A stretch of 20,410 nt of DNA from Mesostigma viride (lineage: Eukaryota > Streptophyta > Mesostigmatophyceae > Mesostigmatales > Mesostigmataceae). The stretch is from assembly GCA_009746045.1 (NCBI GenBank), contig RPFO01001944.1:20001-40410 (forward strand). Reading direction: 5' to 3'. The position numbers and the translations under genes are program-made. The notes beneath the pieces are model-generated. The model saw only the letters and a program-made list of their open reading frames with translations. It searched no databases and was not told where the DNA came from. Position 1 is the stretch's first letter, and each line of letters begins with the position of its first letter. Positions 7,968-16,900 of the stretch are shown here, piece after piece.

Positions 7968-10900
7968 TTACACAAGGGCCCGCTTTAGGACATGCAGCAC
8001 AATGGACAGGCCGAGGACAGTTTTCCCGACCCCCAGTCCCCTCCGCTGCATCGCCGAGAAAGCGAGGCAGAGGCATACCGTGAAGCTGAGCGGCAGGAGG
8101 ACCTCCAAGGTGACTGTGAGCGGCATGTTGGAGGACACCTGGCGCAGCAGCCAGAACGAGAACGGCTCCATCAGCCTCAAAACATGGGATGGAAAAGATA
8201 TATGGGCAGGGAGGCCCTGCCAAACCTGGTGACCATGCCATCCAGCGCTGGCATAACGGCCAGCATCGAAAAGGCCATCCCCATATCCTCCGCTAGCGCG
8301 CCCATGTAACCCAGCACCCTCAGCGGCCATTCCCGCCACCATGATCCGAGCTCCCACGTGGCCATCACGTCGGCGATGGTGGCAAAACGCGCTGACTCGC
8401 TGGAACGCAGGTCCAGCCCCGAGAGGATGTCGAGGAAGAACGTGGATCGAACCGTGAGCTGCACAAAGATGGCGGCCAGTACGACCCGAAGCCACACGTG
8501 CGACCGAACCGTGTGCACCATGCGAGTGATCTGGCTGTTGTATGCATACCCGATCGCAAAGGGCAACGCAGAGGTGAGGACACGCGGCCCCAGTGGCTCC
8601 CAGCCCAACTGGTGCATGCCCCAGGGACCAAACCACATCCCATGAACACCCGCCGCTGAAGCCGGGGGCCACAGCAACGCAAAGAGAATGGGGAGCAGGA
8701 ATTGCACCGTGCCAGCGGCCAGAAGCAGGAGCACAACACCACCTTTCTGGTGCCTGGACCCTCGCGGTGGTTGTGGCCGCGCCATATGCCGACACACAGC
8801 CACAGCAGCAGCTGGTTGAAGGCCAGTGCCCACAGGCCCCATAGGTGGGCCGTGGTGGAGAAGCGCTCCTGCTTCGATGACCGCACGAGGTCGTCAAATG
8901 CGCGGGATACCCCAAACTCCATGAGCAGCGCCAGCATGACCGCCAGTAGGGGCGTGCCCAGGGATGGTCGCATGCCGCCCGATGCGGCTCCCATCCCTGA
9001 CAAGATGGACAGGCCCAAGACACCCCCCTGGAAGGCCCTGGGCACAAAGTTGGCGAGCGAGGTGTTGTCGTGCGGCGCCCAAAGCCCGGCCAGCGGCGTG
9101 TTCTGGAAGCAGCGCAGATTCTGGCCCCCGCAGTGGCCGAAGTGGAGCATGACGACGGAGAAGCTCCACAGGAAGCGCAGGTTGGACGTGACCACCTCCA
9201 GCACTCCCGACTGTGCGTGCTCCTCACCCCACGTGGCTGGCTCTGCACCACTGGATGATGAAGCTGGCCCCAGCAAGCGGGCAAACAAGGACCGCGGCCT
9301 GAATATGAGGGATGCGGCAGCAGCAGCACCCGTAAAGGCGCGGCCATCGTCGCTGGCGCCACTAGCACCCCTGCCTGCCGTCCTGCCCAGCGCCCCGGCG
9401 GCCTCGGCGGCCATGCTGCTGATGGTGCGGTGGCTGAACACCGACAGGCTCTGGCTGCCGGACGCCAGCGGCGCGAGCGCAGGGTCCCTGGCCAGCTCCC
9501 TGGCCAGCTCCCTCTGCAGCTGCACCGCCACCAGCGAGTTGCCCCCGATGTTGAAGAAGTCGTCAAACACGGACACGCTGGGCAGGCGCAGCACCTTCCC
9601 CCACAGCGCGGCCAGCTTGGCCTCGAGCGGGTCCGTCCTAACCGCCGCGTGCGACGCGGGCGCCTCACGGCCGCCCCCGCCCGTCCCCACGCGCCGCATC
9701 TCCGCCATCTCTGCCGCCGCCATGGCCAGCAGCTTGCGGCGGTCGAGCTTGCCGCTGATGAGGCGTGGCAGCTCATCCACGCACAGGATGCGCGCGGGGA
9801 GGGCGTACAGCGGCAGTTGCTGCCGAAGGGCCGCCAGCAGTGCCTCTGGGAGCAGCCGCCGGGGGCTCACCACCGCCATCAGTGTGTCATGGCCCGGTGC
9901 GTCCACGAGGCCCTGCTGGGTGGCGGGCACCAGCACCGCCCCAGCGGCGGCCACGCCTGGCAGCCGCGCCATGGCCTGCTCCACAAAGCCCAGCTCCAGG
10001 CGCACGCCCCTCACCTTGACCTGGTGGTCCAGGCGACCCATCAGCGCCAAGTCGCCACACGGCAGCAGCCGCGCACAGTCCCCCGTGCGGTACAGGACGA
10101 GCGAGGGGCGGTCATCCTTGCTGCCAGCAGCCTCATCGCGGCTTGGGGAGAACATGTCTGATGGGGGATGCTGAGGAAAACCGCATGACGGCGACGCGGC
10201 AGCGTCCCCCCCAGCAGGTCGGCGATGGGTATGCGCGTGAAGCGCGATGCGGTCAGCTCCGGCTGGTGGAGGTACCCGCGCGCAACCACGCCGCCGCCCA
10301 CGCAGAGCTCCCCCGGGACGCCCGGCGGTGCCAGCTGGCCGTAGTCATCGAGCACCAGCGTGACGGCGTGCAGGAGTGGGCGGCCAACCGTGACGTGCCC
10401 CGCGGCAACCATGGCGCGCGTCACGGGCGCCCACGTGGCATCGCCGCACGTCTCCGTGGACCCGTACAGGTTGACCAGCTGACAGTGGTCGCCCGCGGCC
10501 GCCAGGAACGCCTGCGCCAGGGACAAGGGGAGTGGCTCGCCGCTGCTGATGACGAGCGAGATGGGCCCCTCACACCACGTGGCGCGTGCACGCTCGTCCT
10601 CCTCCGCGTCTGCCAGCATCACCTGCAGCAGTGACGGGACAACCACGAGTCGCGTGACGTGGGCGGACACCGCCACGTGCAGCAGGGACGCGGGGTCGCG
10701 CGCCTCCTGCGCGGTCGCCAGCACCACGGGCACACCGTGCAGGAGCGACCCGAGGATCTCCAGTGTGTGGTCCACAAACGACACCGTTGTGCGCGCCAGG
10801 CAGGCCTCGCCGGGCGCAAAGGGGCACGCCGCCCAGTAGCCCTCCAGCTTAGCCACAAGCGCGCGGTGGGTCAATTCGACCCCCTTGGGCACGCCGGAGC

Positions 10901-13900
10901 TGCCGGAGCTGAACAGGCAGATTGCCGTCTGGTCAGGGTGGATGAACGGACCTGCTAAGGAGTCCTGGTTTCGGCCCCTTCGTCCCCCTGTGCCTGATGC
11001 TGTCCTGGCATCCGCCACGAGGTCGTCCACAACAAAGCACGTGGTTTGCTCCAGCCCGGCCATGCCCTGCAACCGCCCGCAAACAGCGCGGTCCCACAGG
11101 ATCGCCTTGATGGACGCGGCATCCAGCAGGCTGGCCAGGTAGGCGGGCGGGTTGGCGGGGTCGAGGGACACGTAGCACGCGCCTGCCTTGAGCACGCCCA
11201 GCATGGCGGCCAGCATCAGGAGCGACCGCTCCATGACGATTGCCACGCGTGCCTCTGCGCCCACGCCACTAGCAGCCAGCGCCGCAGACAGCAATCCCGC
11301 GGCACTGTCCAGCTGGGCAAATGAGAGGGCTGCTTCTTGGCAGCGTGCCGCCATGTCTGCTGGGCGGGTGGCCACCTGGCAGTCCCACAGGGCACACAGG
11401 CTGAGGGGAGAGGGAGGCACTTGCAACCACTGCTTCAGCTGCGATGATTCCATCAACTGCATGCGCTCCGCCTCGGTCATCATCGGCAGGCGGCCCACCG
11501 GCATCTCGGGGGATGCCACGGCGCTGCTGGCCAGGCACACCAGCTGCTGGCCCAGCCGCTGCATGCTGGCCTCACACCACAGGTCCGTCCGGTACTCGAG
11601 CAGCAGAGTCAGGTTGCCCGCCTGTGTTTCATCGCAGAGGACAAGGCTCACATCCACCTTGGAGGAGCCGTGGCGGTTAATACGACGACCCGGAATGACG
11701 CAGGCATCTGGCCCAAGTGCCAACTCAGTCATTCCAACCATTTGGTCGGGCATGATCATGGACTGGAAGATGGGGTTGCCACTCACGCTGCCCGTCGCCC
11801 CCACAGCCTCCACCACCTTGTGAAAGGGCGCGTCGGCATGCTCCATGGCGGCCAGGACTACATCGCGCACATGCTGCACCATGCGGAAGAAGGGCAGCGC
11901 GCTGTCCACATTCACACAGAGGGCCAGCGGGTTGATGAAATACCCGATCAGGTGCTGCACCTCTGACTTGTTGCGCCCATTCCAGGGTGTGCCCACCACC
12001 ACCTTATCCTGCCGGCTGCAACGGCCCAGCAGAGCCGCCCAAAGGGTCAGCATCACCATGAAGAAGGTCGCGCCACATTCCTGTGCGAACTTCTTCAGAG
12101 CCTGAACCACCATCCTTTCCAGGGTGAATTCCAGGCAGTCGCCTTTAAAAGACTGCACCCTCGGCCTTGGTTTGTCGGTTGGCAGTTCCAGGAGTTGGGG
12201 CGTGCCTGCCAGCTGGCCCTTCCAATATGCCAGCTGGGTAGCCATCTCGCCCGTCTCCTCCAACCAACGCCGCTGCCACACCGCATAGTCGCTGTACTGC
12301 ACAGGTAATGGGGGCAAGCACAACTCGCCACCTTTCATAATTGACGAGTAGCTGTGGCAGAGCTCACGGATGAGGAGCACCCCTGAGAGGCCATCACTCA
12401 CCGAATGGTGCATGTTCACCATGAGGGCACTGGAGCGGTCACCCCTCTTTACCAGCAGGCAGCGCACCAGGAGCCCTGTGTAGGGGTTGAAGGGCGTCGA
12501 GGCCTCCTTGTGGAGTGAGGCCCACAGCCCTTGGTCGCCATCTCCTGCATCCACCACCTCAAACGGGAGGACAAAGTCATCAGGAGGCACAACCACCTGG
12601 ACAGCCCCTGGTGCACCCTGGGAAGCTGCCTGCATTGCTGGCATCGCATAATGGGTCCGAAGCGCTTCATGTCGTGCCACCACCACCTGCATGCTCCGCT
12701 GTAATATGTCGACATCCACATGCCCAACCACACTCCACCAGAGTCCCATGTTGTAGGCAGGGCTGGCCGGGTCCAGCTCATGTAATACCAGCATCTGCTC
12801 CTGCCCATACGACACGGGAGGCAGCACGCCCGTGGGCACGTCTCCATGGAAGGGCTGCAATGGTGGCTCCACCGCATGCGCCCGCGTCACCTGCCTCCCA
12901 AACGTCATCGCCGCCGCCAGCTCTGCAACGCTTGGGTTTGACAACACCGTGGTCACCCGCAGGCCTTCCCCCGCGCCTGGGCACTCAGCCAGTCGCTCCC
13001 GCATCTGGTGCACGAGCGCCATGGCCGTCAGCGAGTTGATGCCATACTCGTGGAAACTTGTCAGCACGCTCAGCGACGCCACACCCAGCACGTCTTGGCA
13101 CACCGCCTGCACACGCGCCTCGTACACGCTCCGAGGCGCTACATAATCGCGACCAGCGCTGGTACTCAGATCCACTGGGGGAAGCGCCCTCGCGTCCACC
13201 TTGCCCGAGATGGTCACTGGGAGCCTCTCCAGGGCCACCACCGCTGAGGGAACCATGTAGCTGGGGAGCGTGCGCCGAGCTGCTTCCATCAACACGTCCA
13301 CCTGGACACTAGCAGGGACAGTGTAGGCCACCAGGCGTTTGCTAGAGGAGACGAGTCCATCACTGTTACAGCCCACATCCTGCAGAAGGGCCACCGCCTT
13401 GGCCACCCCTGGGCAGGCCTCCAGCACGCTCTCTACCTCACCCAACTCGATGCGTACGCCGCTCAGTTTCACCTGCCGGTCCAAGCGACCCAAGCATTGC
13501 AGCCGGCCATCAGGCAGCCACCTGGCCAGGTCTCCAGTTCGATACAGCCTGCCCGCCGCAAATGGGTTGTCCAGGAATCTCTCCTTGGTCAGGTCATGCC
13601 GGTTGGCGTAGCCCCTCGCCACGCCTGCACCGCCGATGTACAGCTCCCCTGGCACCCCAATGGGTGTCGGTTGAAGGTAGGCATCCAGCACATAGACCCG
13701 CACGTTTGGAAGAGGGCCACCTATTGAGACTGATTGGTCCTCGGCTGTCATCTGCCCCATCGTGGCAAAAACGCAGGATTCCGTGGGGCCGTAGCCGTTG
13801 AGACAGCGCCTGCCCGCCGCCCAGCTGGTTGCCATGTGCAGGGGCACCATCTCTCCACCAATGCAGAGGGTGGAGAGGCCCGGGAAGTGCGCAGGGTTGA

Positions 13901-16900
13901 ACATAGAGAGGACGAAGGAACGACAAAGGCACAGGTGACGCGGCGAAGCGAGTCTTGCGGGTCAGACCCAAGCGGGTGCACGACTAGGGTCCCTCCAGCA
14001 GCAAGTGTCCCGAACACCTCGGCCACCGACGCATCAAAGCTGGGATTGGCAAGTTGCAGCACGCGGCTGCTGCCGTCCAGCTGCCACCTGTCAATCAGAC
14101 AGGCCACCAGGTTGCACGCGTTGCGGTGCTCCACCATGACACCCTTGGGGCGGCCTGTGGTGCCTGATGTGAAGAGCACATAGGCCAGGTCCATGGGGAA
14201 CACCTGGCGGTGAATGACGGGCTTTTGTGTAGGAAAGTAAGGGGCATAGGCAGGCGTCAGTGGAACCTCCAGCTGCTTCAGGTGGTCGGACGTATCAGCA
14301 CCCCATGGGGGTCGCTGGTGCGGGCTCGTGAGGAGGATGCTAACGTTAGCATCCTCCAGCATACCCTGCACACGTTCCGCCGGGTAGTCGGGGTCCAGCG
14401 GCACGTACGCACACCCTGCCTTGAGGATGGCCAGCATACCCACCACCATCTCCACACAGCCCTTGAGGCACAGGCCAACCCTGCCACCCACCACCACGCC
14501 GGTATCCTGAATAATGCAAGCCAAGGCGTCCGCCCTTTGCTGCAGCTCACAGTAGCTCACTTGCTCAGTCTCCGTCTCAACCGCCACGTGGTCCGGCGTG
14601 CGAGACGCCTGCTCGTCAAACAGCTCGTGCAAGCACTTGCCAGCACAAGCAAAGGCCGTGTCCGTAGCGTTCCATTCCTCCACCACCCGCCTGCGCTCCG
14701 CCTCGGTCATCATCGGCAGGCGGCCCACCGGCGTCTCGGGGGATGCCACAGCGCTGCTGGCCAGGCACACCAGCTGCTGGCCCAGCCGCTGCATGCTGGC
14801 CTCACACCACAGGTCCGTCCGGTACTCGAGCAGAAGCAGCTGGTCAGCAGAGCCAATGTCTCCAGTGAGCACCAAGGAGACATCCATCTTTGAGGTGGAG
14901 CTGCCTTGCTGGACAAATTGAGGGTGTAGCAGGCAGTCGGGACCCAAGGGCAAGGGGTTTCCATCCGCAAAATCGCTGGGCACCACCATGGATTGGAAGA
15001 TGGGGTTGTGGCCAACCACCCCGTTTGAACCAACAGCCTCCACCACCTTCTGGAAGGGCGCGTCCGCATGCTCCATGGCGGTCAGGACCACATCGCGCAC
15101 ATGCTGCACCATGCGGGAGAAGGGCAGTGCGCTGTCCACATCCACACAGAGGGCCAGCGGGTTGATGAAATACCCGATCAGGTGCTGCACCTCTGACTTG
15201 TTGCGCCCATTCCAGGGCATGCCCACCACCACCTTATCCTGCCGGCTGCAACGACCCAGCAGAGCAGCCCACAATGCTGTCAGCACCATCAAAAAAGTTG
15301 CACCGTGCTGCGCCCCCACAGCCCTCAGGCGCTGGACCAACCCCTCATCCAACCTCACATGCACAGAGCCACCTGCAAAGCTCTGCACCTTCGCCCTCGG
15401 CTTGTCGGTCGGCAGTTCCAGGAGTTGGGGCGCGCCTGCCAGCTGGCCCTTCCAATATGCCAGCTGGGTAGCCATCTCGCCCGTCTCCTCCAACCAACGC
15501 CGCTGCCACACCGCATAGTCGCTGTACTGCACAGGTAATGGGGGCAAGCACAACTCGCCACCTTTCATGATGGACGAGTAGCTGTGGCAGAGCTCACGGA
15601 TGAGGAGCACCCCTGAGAGGCCATCACTCACTGAATGGTGCATGTTCACCATGAGGGCACTGGAGCGGTCACCCCTCTTTACCAGCAGGCAGCGCACCAG
15701 GGGCCCTGTGTAGGGGTTGAAGGGCGTCGAGGCCTCCTTGTGGAGTGAGGCCCACAGCCCTTGGTCGCCATCTCCTGCATCCACCACCTCAAACGGGAGG
15801 ACAAAGTCATCAGGAGGCACAACCACCTGGACAGCCCCTGGTGCACCCTGGGAAGCTGCCTGCATTGCTGGCATCGCATAATGGGTCCGAAGCGCTTCAT
15901 GTCGTGCCACCACCACCTGCATGCTCCGCCGCAATATGTCGACATCCACATGCCCAACCACACTCCACCAGAGTCCCATGTTGTAGGCAGGGCTGGCCGG
16001 GTCCAGCTCGTGTAATGCCAGCATCTGCTCCTGCCCATACGACACGGGAGGCAGCACGCCCGTGGGCACGTCTCCATGGAAGGGCTGCAATGGTGGCTCC
16101 ACCGCATGCGCCCGCGTCACCTGCCTCCCACACGTCATCGCCGCCGCCAGCTCTGCAACGCTTGGGTTTGACAACACCGTGGTCACCCGCAGGCCTTCCC
16201 CCGCGCCTGGGCACTCAGCCAGTCGCTCCCGCATCTGGTGCACGAGTGCCATGGCCGTCAGCGAGTTGCCGCCATACTCGTGGAAACTTGTCAGCACGCT
16301 CAGCGACGCCACACCCAGCACGTCTTGGCACACCGCCTGCACACGCGCCTCGTACATGCTCCGAGGCGCTACATAATCGCGACCACCGCTGGTACTCAGA
16401 TCCACTGGGGGAAGTGCCCTCGCGTCCACCTTGCCTGAGATGGTCTCCGGAAACCTCTCCAGGGCCTCCACCGCCGAGGGAACCATGTAGCTGGGGAGCG
16501 TGCGCCGAGCTGCTTCCATCAACGCATCCACCTGGACATTCGCAGGGCACACATCGGCCACCAGATGTTTACCGGACAAGCCAGGGTTAGCAGTGCTACA
16601 GCCCACATCCTGCAGAACGGCCACCGCCTTGGCCACCCCTGGGCAGGCCTCCAGCACGCTCTCTACCTCACCCAACTCGATGCGTACGCCGCTCAGTTTC
16701 ACCTGCCGGTCCAAGCGACCCAAGCATTGCAGCCGGCCATCAGGCAGCCACCTGGCCAGGTCTCCAGTTCGATACAGCCTGCCCGCCGCAAATGGGTTGT
16801 CCAGGAATCTCTCCTTGGTCAGGTCATGCCGGTTGGCGTAGCCCCTCGCCACGCCTGCACCGCCGATGTACAGCTCCCCTGGCACCCCAATGGGTGTCGG

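Larger units (their letters stand above)
7968..9407 (-). other. C-terminal acyltransferase-3 membrane domain
   Basis: After PCP3 and a linker rich in Ala, Gly and Ser, a hydrophobic domain of about 410 residues begins near 9195. The first membrane segment reads NLRFLWSFSVVMLHFGH, containing R-x10-H (Arg near 9177, His near 9144), the signature of acyltransferase-3 proteins. Further hydrophobic segments follow, such as VQFLLPILFALLW, VLAAIFVQL and FSMLAVMPAL. The typical penultimate block GRASLPIYLFHPMF is near 8180, and a last helix (LTVTLEVLLPLSFTVCLCLAF) ends near 8000. Known members (OafA, NolL-type O-acetyltransferases) move acyl groups onto sugars or other alcohols at membranes. Fusion to an NRPS suggests it uses the PCP3-bound peptide or modifies the product; that is inference. 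Two frame breaks (about 8760 and 8179-8182) lie inside. Confidence 0.75.

Noticed and set aside
8702-10174. A 490-codon plus-strand frame, and another at 9430-10161, opposite the NRPS
   Set aside because: They mirror GC-rich coding sequence. Composition is low-complexity Ser/Ala/Pro/Arg, there are no domains, and the minus strand carries clear NRPS motifs.
10140-10215. Intron as the cause of the frame change in A3
   Set aside because: Adding one base in the G7 run joins both frames with no stop between and no loss of A-domain sequence. No GT...AG pair explains it more simply.
10041-13904. Separate NRPS gene starting at MFNPAHFPG (13904)
   Set aside because: That Met is in the middle of an A domain. 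Comparison with unit 1 shows the frame is broken by one missing base at 13913, so this is not a gene start.
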